A stretch of 8,252 nt of DNA from Gemmatimonadaceae bacterium (GTDB lineage Bacteria; Gemmatimonadota; Gemmatimonadetes; Gemmatimonadales; Gemmatimonadaceae), in contig JACMOE010000323.1 in NCBI GenBank assembly GCA_014378185.1, forward strand, positions 1-8,252, given 5' to 3'. The notes beneath the pieces were generated by a model that made no database searches, was not told the DNA's origin, and saw only the letters and a program-made list of their open reading frames with translations. This document shows positions 1-7,053 of this stretch, piece by piece. Numbering within the stretch: position 1 is the stretch's first letter; the number at the start of each line of letters is the position of its first letter. The translations under genes were made by a program, and so were the position numbers.

Positions 1-537
1 CTGCTGCACTACACGCCGACACTCGTGGCCGGACTGGTGTTCTCCGGCGTGGCGGCAGCGATCATGGCGACGGTCAACTCGTTCATGTCGGTGGGGGCCG
101 CTGCCCTCACCCACGACCTTCCCATCGCCTTCGGCCGGAAAGCCAAGGACGAACTGCGCATGGGACGATTGAGCACGATCGGCCTGGCACTCCTCGCCGC
201 GGTAGTCGCGCAGAGCTCCGGCACGCTGGTGGCGTTCCTGGGCATCTTCGGATGGGGACTCTTCGGCTCGACGATCGTTCCGTCGCTGGCCATCGGGCTG
301 AACTGGGAGGGTGCGACGCGCGCCGGCGCGATCGCGTCGATCTCCGCGGGCTTGTGCATCACGCTGGTTGGTGAAACGCTCGCCTACTTCAAGGTGTACG
401 GCCTGCCGAGCGGCGTCTCCGTGTCTGCCATTGCGCTGGTGGCGTCGCTGCTCGTGTTCTTCGTGGTGTCATGGTTCACTCGCCGGTCGGCGCCCGGATC
501 GATCGATCCGGACATCCGGCTCGTGATGGACGCGTGA
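1..537 (+). CDS. Sodium:solute symporter family protein, C-terminal part (5' end outside window)
   Basis: This is the last 178 residues of an integral inner-membrane transporter that probably couples sodium entry to solute uptake. The reading frame is open from base 1 and ends at TGA 535-537; the GTG at 25 is internal, so the true start lies upstream of the window. At least five hydrophobic segments are visible, at about fragment residues 7-35, 57-75, 77-100, 107-128 and 138-160, followed by a short charged tail. Residues 12-40 (GLVFSGVAAAIMATVNS, then ALTHDLP) match the well-conserved segment of the SSS/PutP family that begins with small residues and ends in an LTxDL-like motif. In vSGLT this helix carries Na2-site Ser/Thr residues; by eye A23-T24 sit at that place. 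The substrate cannot be told from this fragment. The gene converges on the sortilin-like gene, with 86 bases between the stop codons. Confidence 0.88.
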   Translation: MLHYTPTLVAGLVFSGVAAAIMATVNSFMSVGAAALTHDLPIAFGRKAKDELRMGRLSTIGLALLAAVVAQSSGTLVAFLGIFGWGLFGSTIVPSLAIGLNWEGATRAGAIASISAGLCITLVGETLAYFKVYGLPSGVSVSAIALVASLLVFFVVSWFTRRSAPGSIDPDIRLVMDA

Positions 538-623
538 GCCAGGGCGAGAGCGACGCCGACTCGTCCGCGTGACGTTGTAGTGGAATCGCGAGACCGGGTC
601 GGTTGCCAATGCGGCAGGCCTGG
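538..623. other. Convergent intergenic spacer
   Basis: These 86 bases lie between the stop of the symporter (+) and the stop of the sortilin-like gene (-). A bidirectional terminator would be expected here. I see only short inverted pieces, such as TTGCC/GGCA around 603-616, and no stable GC stem followed by a T-run on either strand. No gene is supported in this gap. Confidence 0.5.
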
Positions 624-3600
624 TCAGCGCGCCGGTGCCGTACCGGTCGCAGCCGGAATGCGCGCCGCCAGCGCATCGAGCGTCTTGCGCAACTCGGCAT
701 ACCGATCCATCGCATCGCGGCCGACCCGCTGATCGGCGCCGATGTTCTCGCTGTACAGATAGGCGATGTGCGCCTGGAGTGCAGGCCTGCTGTAGCGAGC
801 GGGCGGGGTGAAGAACTCCGCGTCGAGGGTGGCGTTCGGCGCCGCTCGCAACCGTTCACCCACGCGGTTCGCGTCGCTCACGAGGTCGCGCAGCTTCAGG
901 TTGAAGGCCAACTGCGCGCTGAGCGCGGACTGGGTGACGCCGTCGCGAGTGACGCGCGGGTCGGCACACAGCACGAGGGGTTGCGTCATCGTCGTGCCGT
1001 TCGCGGAAAACCTCACGGTGTAGTTGCCGGGGACGGCCATGGGCCCCCCGCGTCCGCGCTGCGCCGAGGTGGCACTCCATGGTCCCGGATAGGTCATGTC
1101 CCACACGAAACGGTTGAGCCCAGCCCGTGACGAGAGCCCGGTGGACGCGCCGCCCCGAGCCGTGGTGCTGCGAGCGGTGTCAATTCCATAACCCTGGATG
1201 ACGGTACCCTTGGCATCGAGGATCTCCAGTCGCGCATTGGACTCTGGCGATGCGAGCCAATAGTCGATCATGGCGCCGGCCGGCGGATACTGCGGCACAT
1301 CGGCAGTCGCGCTGCGCTCCGACTCGGCCCCGCCGAATCCGGCGCGATAGCGATAGCGAATGGCTTCACGCGGTGCGAAGAGGTGTGACGGCTTCGCGGC
1401 GATCGCGTCCGTCACCTGCTGCAGTGGGGTGATGTCGTCGAGAATCCAGAATGAGCGTCCCTGGGTGGAAAGGACGAGATCCTTTCGGTGCACCACGATA
1501 TCGGTGACTGGCGTAATCGGCAGGTTCTGCTGGAGCGGCCTCCAGTGCGCGCCGTCATCGAACGATGCGAACATCCCGAATTCGGTGCCCGCGTACAGCA
1601 GGCCGGCGCGAGTGGGGTCTTCACGCACCACACGCGTGGGGTAGTCAGCGGGGATGCCATTAATGCCGGTCGTGAGGCGTGTCCATGACTGGCCGTAGTC
1701 TTCCGTCTTGTAGATGTACGGCTGGAAGTCGCCCAGCAGGTAGCGAAGCACGGCGACGTACGCGGCGCCGGCGCGGTGTGGCGACGGCTCGATGTTCTGC
1801 ACGCGGCCGCCGGGTGGAAGGTCCTTCGGCGTCACGTTGGTCCAGCTCTTCCCGCCATTCGTGGTGACGTGGATGGGGCCGTCGTTCGCACCCGTCCAGA
1901 TCACGCCCGCCTTCACGGGCGATTCGCGAATGGCGTACAGCGTGGCGTACATCTCCTCGCCCGTGGCGTCCACAGTGATGGGGGTGCCGGAGTACACGCT
2001 GCGATACCGCGGATCGTTCGCGGTGAGGTCGGGGCTGATGGTTTCCCACGTGACGCCTTCGTCGCGCGTGCGATGCACGTACTGCGACCCGTAGTACACG
2101 GTGTGCGGCTCGTGTGGCGACACCTCCATGGGCGACACGCGCTGGAAGCGGTAGCGCAGGTCCTTGTTCGCATTGCCGTACAGCGATTGCCCGCCGATCC
2201 AGAACTGCTGTTCCTGTCCACTGCGCAGGCTCATGCGGCTCCACTGGCCTTTGCATGCGCCGTACACGGTGTCCGGGTTGGTGCGGTTGGGCGCGATGGG
2301 GCCGGTTTCGCAACCTGGTCCCTGACGCCAGCTCTGGATGGGATCGTCGAGCCCATTGGAGCCCACCGGCAGGCTTGGCACGATGAGCGTGGTGTTGTCC
2401 TGTTGCGCGCCGTACACGCGATAGGGATACTGGTTGTCCACGGCCACCTGGTAGATCTCGGCCGTGGGCTGGTTCTGCTGGGTGCTCCAGGTGGCGCCAC
2501 CATCGAGCGTCACGTTCGCGCCGCCGTCGTTCGCCTGGATGAAGAGCTGCCCGTTCTTCGGATTGATCCACATGTCGTGGTTGTCGCTGTGCGGCGAACG
2601 CAGGATTCGAAAAGTCTTGCCTCCGTCCACGGACTTGTAGTAGCCCTCGGTGCCGACGTACACGACGTCTGCGTTGGTGGGATCGGCGTCGACGTTGTCG
2701 TAATAGAAGGGGCGGGTGATGAGGCCGGGCGTCGTGTTCATGAGTGTCCAGTGCTCACCGGCATCGTCGCTGCGATAGAGGCCGCCATTCACCTTTGCTT
2801 CCACGAGCGCGTACACGCGCAGCGGTGCCGCGGCCGAGACGGCGAGGCCGCTCTTGCCGACGATGCCGGTGGGGAGCCCGTTACCCAGGCGACTCCAGTG
2901 CTCACCGGCATCGACGCTCCTGTAGATGCCGTCTTCACCTCCACCACTGATGATCGTCCACGGACGCCGTTGGCCATGCCACATGGATGCGTAGACGACG
3001 TTCGGATTTCCGGGCTGGAGCTCGATGTCCACGGCGCCAGTGCTGTCGGAGAGGAACAGCACGTTGTCCCACGTCGCGCCGCCGTCCCTGGTGCGGTACA
3101 CGCCGCGTGTCTTCGTGTGTGCGAAGGGGTTGCCGACAACTGCGGCGAACACCGTGTTCGGATCGGAGGGATGGATGACGATCGCGCCGATCTGTCCGGC
3201 ATCGCGCAGGCCGCTGAACTTCCACGTGCGCCCCGCATCGATGGACTTGTAAATGCCCTTGCCGATGGAGACGTTGCTGCGAATCGCCTCGGAGCCGGTG
3301 CCGACGTAGATGACGTTGGGATCGGTGTCGGCCACGTCGAGCGCGCCAATGGAGCTCGACGCGAACGCCTGGGCCGAGAGGTCGCGCCAGCTCGCACCGG
3401 CATCCGTCGTTTTCCAGATGCCGCCACCCGTGGAACCGAAGTAGAAGGTCATCGGCTCCTGGTTCACGCCGGTCACTGCGGTCACTCGGCCTCCGCGGGC
3501 CGGTCCGATCATGCGGTAGCGCAGCCCGCTGAACCGGGCGGAGTCGTATGACGCGACATCACGCGCGGAGGGCGCCTGTGCCAGTGCCGTGAGAGCGGAG

Positions 3601-3647
3601 AGCGACAAGGAGAGCAGGGCGAACGGAAAGACGTGGGCGATGCGCAT
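624..3647 (-). CDS. Secreted sortilin/VPS10-like Asp-box beta-propeller protein
   Basis: This 1007-residue exported protein has no assigned reaction. Residues 1-24 form a signal peptide: a basic start (MRIAH), a Leu/Ser/Ala core and a likely cleavage near A22-A24. Residues about 40-745 are beta-propeller sequence with eleven Asp-boxes (S/T-x-D-x-G-x-T/S/H-W/F), beginning at residues 80, 135, 186, 244, 293, 339, 380, 527, 595, 648 and 695. The one at 595 has Asn for Asp (TTNGGKSW) and the one at 339 ends in Phe. After the propeller comes a beta-rich part (about 795-900) whose motif PGNYTVRFSANG, then DPRV, is typical of the C-terminal region of large bacterial BNR/sortilin-like proteins, and then a helical tail (about 905-995). 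Cysteines at 446 and 465 could pair outside the cytoplasm. ATG 3647 is chosen because the signal peptide starts exactly there; no good ribosome binding site is seen. VPS10 or GH74-like annotation is possible; enzymatic activity is unproven. Confidence 0.93.
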   Translation of the reverse strand: MRIAHVFPFALLSLSLSALTALAQAPSARDVASYDSARFSGLRYRMIGPARGGRVTAVTGVNQEPMTFYFGSTGGGIWKTTDAGASWRDLSAQAFASSSIGALDVADTDPNVIYVGTGSEAIRSNVSIGKGIYKSIDAGRTWKFSGLRDAGQIGAIVIHPSDPNTVFAAVVGNPFAHTKTRGVYRTRDGGATWDNVLFLSDSTGAVDIELQPGNPNVVYASMWHGQRRPWTIISGGGEDGIYRSVDAGEHWSRLGNGLPTGIVGKSGLAVSAAAPLRVYALVEAKVNGGLYRSDDAGEHWTLMNTTPGLITRPFYYDNVDADPTNADVVYVGTEGYYKSVDGGKTFRILRSPHSDNHDMWINPKNGQLFIQANDGGANVTLDGGATWSTQQNQPTAEIYQVAVDNQYPYRVYGAQQDNTTLIVPSLPVGSNGLDDPIQSWRQGPGCETGPIAPNRTNPDTVYGACKGQWSRMSLRSGQEQQFWIGGQSLYGNANKDLRYRFQRVSPMEVSPHEPHTVYYGSQYVHRTRDEGVTWETISPDLTANDPRYRSVYSGTPITVDATGEEMYATLYAIRESPVKAGVIWTGANDGPIHVTTNGGKSWTNVTPKDLPPGGRVQNIEPSPHRAGAAYVAVLRYLLGDFQPYIYKTEDYGQSWTRLTTGINGIPADYPTRVVREDPTRAGLLYAGTEFGMFASFDDGAHWRPLQQNLPITPVTDIVVHRKDLVLSTQGRSFWILDDITPLQQVTDAIAAKPSHLFAPREAIRYRYRAGFGGAESERSATADVPQYPPAGAMIDYWLASPESNARLEILDAKGTVIQGYGIDTARSTTARGGASTGLSSRAGLNRFVWDMTYPGPWSATSAQRGRGGPMAVPGNYTVRFSANGTTMTQPLVLCADPRVTRDGVTQSALSAQLAFNLKLRDLVSDANRVGERLRAAPNATLDAEFFTPPARYSRPALQAHIAYLYSENIGADQRVGRDAMDRYAELRKTLDALAARIPAATGTAPAR

Positions 3648-3726
3648 GTGTCGCGGCTGGACGTGAGAGGGAGTGTGCCACAGCGAAGATGCCTCGGCGG
3701 CAGTGCGGAGACCAGCGGCAACCCGG

Positions 3727-3756
3727 ATTATTCGCAGGAATTGCTGCGCTTGTCGC
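3727..3756 (-). promoter_or_regulatory. Possible sigma70-type promoter for the sortilin-like gene
   Basis: On the minus strand, GCGACA (3756-3751, 4 of 6 to the -35 consensus) stands 18 bases before AATAAT (3732-3727, 5 of 6 to the -10 consensus). It lies in the 129-base gap between the GNAT stop and the sortilin-like start, in otherwise GC-rich sequence. It would give a leader of roughly 70 bases. This is a pattern match by eye only. It suggests that the large exported protein may be transcribed apart from the operon upstream. The rest of the gap (3648-3776) shows no gene and no clear terminator. Confidence 0.3.
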
Positions 3757-3776
3757 GGCGCGGCAAACCCTGGCAG

Positions 3777-4247
3777 CTAGGAGCGCCTGCGTACCAGCAG
3801 GTCGAGGTGCACGCCGTCAGCGAAGAAGTTCTCGACGCGTCCATCACGCGTGAACCCGCACGCCAGCAGCGCCGATGCTGCCATTGCACAGCCTGGGTCG
3901 TCGGCGATCTCGCAGACGATCATGCGCGCGGCGCGCACCTGGCGCTGGAGCATCAGTCCGTCCACGAGCATCATCATGGCATCACGATTCGCGCCGACGA
4001 GCGCATGGATCCTGATCACGCCGCTCGCGCCAGCCACAGGCCCCAAGAGCACCACGCTTCTCGATGGCGACTGATCATGTTCGGCAAGCACGAATGCCAC
4101 GCATTCGGCCTCCGCGCCCGTGATTGCCACGTCGAGCTGCTCGAACACGCGGCTGGCATGACGCGACCCATCGAGCGCACGCTTCACCAGCGCGCGTGCC
4201 GCGCCCGCATCGTCGGGCACAAGAGCGCGAACCTGTCCGGCGCTCAC
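3777..4247 (-). CDS. Small GNAT-fold N-acetyltransferase-like protein
   Basis: This 156-residue cytoplasmic protein has a GNAT-like layout. Residues 5-25 (QVRALVPDDAGAARALVKRA) resemble the first strand and helix. A central strand (about 76-84, SGVIRIHAL) leads to a helix (88-106). Then come a strand (108-115, ARMIVCEIADD), a helix with AASALLACGF (123-132), and the closing strands RDGRVENFFADGVHLDLLVRR (134-154), the usual GNAT ending in which a Gly-Phe precedes strands 6 and 7. The acetyl-CoA loop, normally Q/R-x-x-G-x-G/A, is replaced by ALVGANRDA (82-90), so binding may be weak or altered. The start is GTG at 4247, only 10 bases after the lpd stop; the first strand begins at residue 5, so little upstream extension is possible. 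No Shine-Dalgarno is evident and translation is probably coupled to lpd. The acceptor substrate is unknown. Confidence 0.75.
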   Translation of the reverse strand: MSAGQVRALVPDDAGAARALVKRALDGSRHASRVFEQLDVAITGAEAECVAFVLAEHDQSPSRSVVLLGPVAGASGVIRIHALVGANRDAMMMLVDGLMLQRQVRAARMIVCEIADDPGCAMAASALLACGFTRDGRVENFFADGVHLDLLVRRRS

Positions 4248-4257
4248 CCGTGCGCGG

Positions 4258-5673
4258 TCAGATATGGATTGCGCGACCCAGCACGGCGAGCGCCGCTTCC
4301 TTCGTCGTCTCGCTCAGCGTTGGATGGGCGTGCACCGTGACGGCGATGTCCTCCGATGATCCGCGATACTCGAATGCCAGCACCACTTCGGCGATCAACT
4401 CCGACGCGTTCGCGCCAATGAGGTGCGCGCCAAGCAACTCGTCCGTCGTTGCGTCGGCGAGGAACTTCACGAAGCCGGAGGTTTCGGCCGACGTGCGCGC
4501 GCGCCCGTTGGCGGAGAAGGGAAACTTGCCCATCTTGTAGGCGCGGCCTTCGGCCTTCAGCTCACGTTCCGTCATGCCGACCGACGCGATCTCCGGCCAG
4601 GTGTAAACCACGGACGGCATGGATCGGTAGTGCATGTGCACGCGCTTGCCGGCGATCACTTCGGCGGCTACGACTCCCTCTTCTTCCGCCTTGTGCGCGA
4701 GCAACTTTCCCCCGATGCAGTCGCCGATGGCGTACACGTTCGGCAGGTTGGTGCGCATCTGGTCGTCCACGATCACCTCACCGCGCGCGCCGACGTTCAG
4801 CCCCAGCGCCGTGGCATCCACGCCGCTGAGCGACGGCTTCCGGCCGACGGACACCAGCACGTAGTCCGCCTCGAGCGTTTCCGTGGCGCCGTCCTTCTCG
4901 ACGTCGACGAACATCGTGTCGCCCTCACGTCGCGCGGCGGTGACTTTGGAGCCGGTACGCAGCACGAGGCCCTGCTTCCGGAACACCTTGTCGGCTTCCT
5001 TCACCACGTCCTCGTCCATGCCTGGCAGGATGGACGGCATGAACTCGATGACGGTGACCCGAGCGCCGAGCCGCCTCCAGACGCTACCGAGTTCGAGGCC
5101 GATGGCGCCGCCGCCGATGACGATGAGGTGCCTGGGCACGACCGGGATTTTCAGGGCGCCAACGTTCGAGAGTATGCGGTCCTCGTCGAACCGGAGGAAC
5201 GGGAGCTCGATAGGTACGGAGCCGGTGGCAATGATGACGTGTTTGGCCTGGTATGTCGTGATGTTGTTCTCGGGGGGGGCCCCCCGCACCTCCACCACGT
5301 TGCCCGCCCGCAACGTTCCGTACCCCTTCGCCCACGTGATCTTGTTCTTGCGAAACAGGAACTCGATGCCCTTGGTGTTCTGCCCCACCACTTCGTCCTT
5401 CCGCTTCATCATTGTCGCCAGGTCCAGCCGCAGTCCATCCACCCCGATGCCATGCTCGGCCGCATGCCTCCCCATGAATTCGAAGTGTTCGCTCGAATTC
5501 AATAGGGCCTTCGACGGAATGCAGCCCACGTTCACGCACGTGCCGCCGAGCGTCTTGTCCATCTCCACGCAAACCGTGGTGAAGCCAAGTTGTGCGGCGC
5601 GAATCGCGGCCACGTAGCCGCCGGGTCCGCCGCCAAGGATGACGACGTCGGCAGGAGTGAGGGTATCAGCCAT
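4258..5673 (-). CDS. lpdA: Dihydrolipoyl dehydrogenase (E3)
   Basis: This FAD enzyme reoxidises the dihydrolipoyl group of E2 and passes electrons to NAD+. It is shared by 2-oxo acid dehydrogenase complexes and runs as a homodimer in the cytoplasm. The 471-residue protein has normal family length. It shows the FAD-binding GGGPGG (14-19), the redox disulfide in GGTCVNVGCIPSK (C46, C51), the NAD-binding GGGAIG (187-192), the second FAD motif NVYAIGDC (312-319) and the dimer-interface HAHPTLSE with catalytic His450 and Glu455. All key residues are present. I chose ATG 5673, which puts the first strand at the usual distance; a TTG at 5691 is in frame, overlaps the odhB stop and would add six residues. 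Neither start has a strong ribosome binding site. The gene follows odhB by 14 bases. An unusual G8C6 run (5272-5285) lies within the codons for RGAPP near residue 131. Confidence 0.97.
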   Translation of the reverse strand: MADTLTPADVVILGGGPGGYVAAIRAAQLGFTTVCVEMDKTLGGTCVNVGCIPSKALLNSSEHFEFMGRHAAEHGIGVDGLRLDLATMMKRKDEVVGQNTKGIEFLFRKNKITWAKGYGTLRAGNVVEVRGAPPENNITTYQAKHVIIATGSVPIELPFLRFDEDRILSNVGALKIPVVPRHLIVIGGGAIGLELGSVWRRLGARVTVIEFMPSILPGMDEDVVKEADKVFRKQGLVLRTGSKVTAARREGDTMFVDVEKDGATETLEADYVLVSVGRKPSLSGVDATALGLNVGARGEVIVDDQMRTNLPNVYAIGDCIGGKLLAHKAEEEGVVAAEVIAGKRVHMHYRSMPSVVYTWPEIASVGMTERELKAEGRAYKMGKFPFSANGRARTSAETSGFVKFLADATTDELLGAHLIGANASELIAEVVLAFEYRGSSEDIAVTVHAHPTLSETTKEAALAVLGRAIHI

Positions 5674-5687
5674 GGGAGAGAGTGTGG

Positions 5688-6950
5688 TCAATCCACCAGC
5701 ATGGACGCTGGATCTTCCATCAGTTCCTTGATGCGCACCAGGAACAATACCGCCTGCTGGCCGTCGATCACCCGGTGATCGTACGACAGGGCGATGTACA
5801 TCATGGGCCTGATCACCACTTCGCCTTTCACCGCGATGGGCCGGTCTTGCGTCTTGTGCAGACCCAGGATGCCGACCTGCGGAAAGTTGATGATGGGCGT
5901 GGAGAGCAGCGAGCCGAACACGCCGCCGTTGGTGATGGTGAACGTGCCACCTGTCAGGTCGTCCATGGCCAGCTTGCCCTCGCGCGCCTTCTTCGCCAGC
6001 GCACCAATGTCGCGCGAAACGTCGAGCATGCCCTTCCGGTCTGCGTCCTTCACGTTCGGCACCACCAGCCCACCCTCCGAGGCCACGGCAATGCCCATGT
6101 TCACGTAGTGCTTGTAGACGATGGAATCGCCATCGATCTGCGCGTTCACGACGGGGTATGACTTGAGCGCCATGGATGTCGCCTTCACGAAGAAGGGCAT
6201 GAAGCTGAGCTTCACGCCATGCTCCTTCTCGACCTTCTCCTTCATCCGCTCGCGCAGGGCGCTTACGGCAGACATGTCGATCTCGTTGAAGGTCGTGAGA
6301 TGTGCCGTCGAGTGCTGCGCGAGGAGCAGGTTTTCGGCGATGCGCTTGCGGCGCGTCGTCATCTTTTCGCGCGTCTCCCGCTCGCCTGATGCAGCGGGTC
6401 GCAACACGGCAGGCGCAGCAACCGGGGCAGTGGGTGCGTGTCCCGGCGCCGACCTGGCCGCCGGGGGAGCGGCGACACTCCCCGCGGCAACGTGCTCGAT
6501 CACATCCGGCTTGCTCACCACGCCGCCACGCCCCGTTCCGGACACGGCCGTCAAGTCCACGTTCTGCTCTGCGGCCACGCGCTGTGCCGCGGGCGACGCA
6601 CGCACCGCTGCGGGCGCAGCCGGCGTGGTCTCCGCAGCTACCGCGCTCTCGGCCTTCGCTACAACGGGTGCAGGAGCCGCAGGCGAAACGGGCGCGGGCG
6701 CGGCAGGAGCCGTCGCGCCTTCATCCACGTCGGCCAACACGTCGCCAACCTTCACGACATCCCCTTCCTTCACCGCACGCCTGGTGAGGACGCCCGCGTT
6801 CAGGGCCGGCACCTCGACAGTGATCTTGTCCGTTTCCAGCTCCACGAGCGTGTCGCCCGAGGCGACCGCCTCGCCCTCCTGCTTGAGCCAGCGCGAAACG
6901 GTCGCCTCGACGATGGACTCGCCGAGGGGAGGAACCTTGATTGCAGTCAT
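5688..6950 (-). CDS. odhB: 2-oxoglutarate dehydrogenase E2, dihydrolipoyllysine succinyltransferase
   Basis: This is the core of the 2-oxoglutarate dehydrogenase complex: it moves the succinyl group from E1 via its lipoyl arm to CoA. The 420-residue protein has one lipoyl domain (1-76) with the lipoylated lysine in ETDK (K42), an Ala/Pro-rich linker (77-115), a peripheral-subunit-binding domain (117-154, ASPAAQRVAAEQNVDL), a second flexible linker (156-188) and the catalytic domain (about 190-420). TTFNE (219-223), GGTFTITNGGVFGS and the active-site HRVIDG (H392, D396) follow the E. coli SucB pattern closely, which favours succinyl- over acetyl- or branched-chain transferase. ATG 6950 starts directly at the lipoyl domain (MTAIKVPPLGESI); the open frame runs 68 codons further upstream but that part is unrelated and overlaps the divergent gene. 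It is the first gene of the minus-strand operon with lpdA; the E1 gene is not nearby. Confidence 0.97.
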   Translation of the reverse strand: MTAIKVPPLGESIVEATVSRWLKQEGEAVASGDTLVELETDKITVEVPALNAGVLTRRAVKEGDVVKVGDVLADVDEGATAPAAPAPVSPAAPAPVVAKAESAVAAETTPAAPAAVRASPAAQRVAAEQNVDLTAVSGTGRGGVVSKPDVIEHVAAGSVAAPPAARSAPGHAPTAPVAAPAVLRPAASGERETREKMTTRRKRIAENLLLAQHSTAHLTTFNEIDMSAVSALRERMKEKVEKEHGVKLSFMPFFVKATSMALKSYPVVNAQIDGDSIVYKHYVNMGIAVASEGGLVVPNVKDADRKGMLDVSRDIGALAKKAREGKLAMDDLTGGTFTITNGGVFGSLLSTPIINFPQVGILGLHKTQDRPIAVKGEVVIRPMMYIALSYDHRVIDGQQAVLFLVRIKELMEDPASMLVD

Positions 6951-7053
6951 GAGGCGTGCCGTCCCGGAAAAAATCCGCGCCGTGTCCGCGCGCTTTCGCG
7001 CAGGTCCACCAGCGCATAGCATTCCGCGAGAAATATAACTCCAGCGCAGAGGC
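6951..7053. promoter_or_regulatory. Divergent promoter region between odhB and the dehydrogenase
   Basis: This 103-base spacer separates two genes read away from each other. The one AT-rich patch holds overlapping -10-like hexamers in both directions: TATAAC on plus (7034-7039) and TATATT on minus (7037-7032). I see no convincing -35 for either. The plus start point would leave a leader of only about 8 bases before ATG 7054, with AGAGG (7048-7052) too close to be a normal ribosome binding site. The odhB transcript would have a leader of about 75 bases containing a small hairpin, GCGC-GAAA-GCGC, with a GNRA-type loop (about 7001-6989). The promoter reading is a hypothesis. Confidence 0.35.

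Noticed and set aside
538..623. Bidirectional terminator between the convergent symporter and sortilin-like genes
   Set aside because: Only 4-5 base stems were found and there is no T-run, so no site can be placed.
1776..3551. 591-codon plus-strand open frame opposite the sortilin-like gene
   Set aside because: It is fully antisense to a protein with a signal peptide and eleven Asp-boxes. Its translation is rich in Arg, His, Val and Ala with no recognisable motif, as expected of a shadow frame in GC-rich DNA.
4423..5505. 360-codon plus-strand open frame opposite lpdA
   Set aside because: It is antisense to a gene with every E3 active-site motif intact and has no motif of its own.
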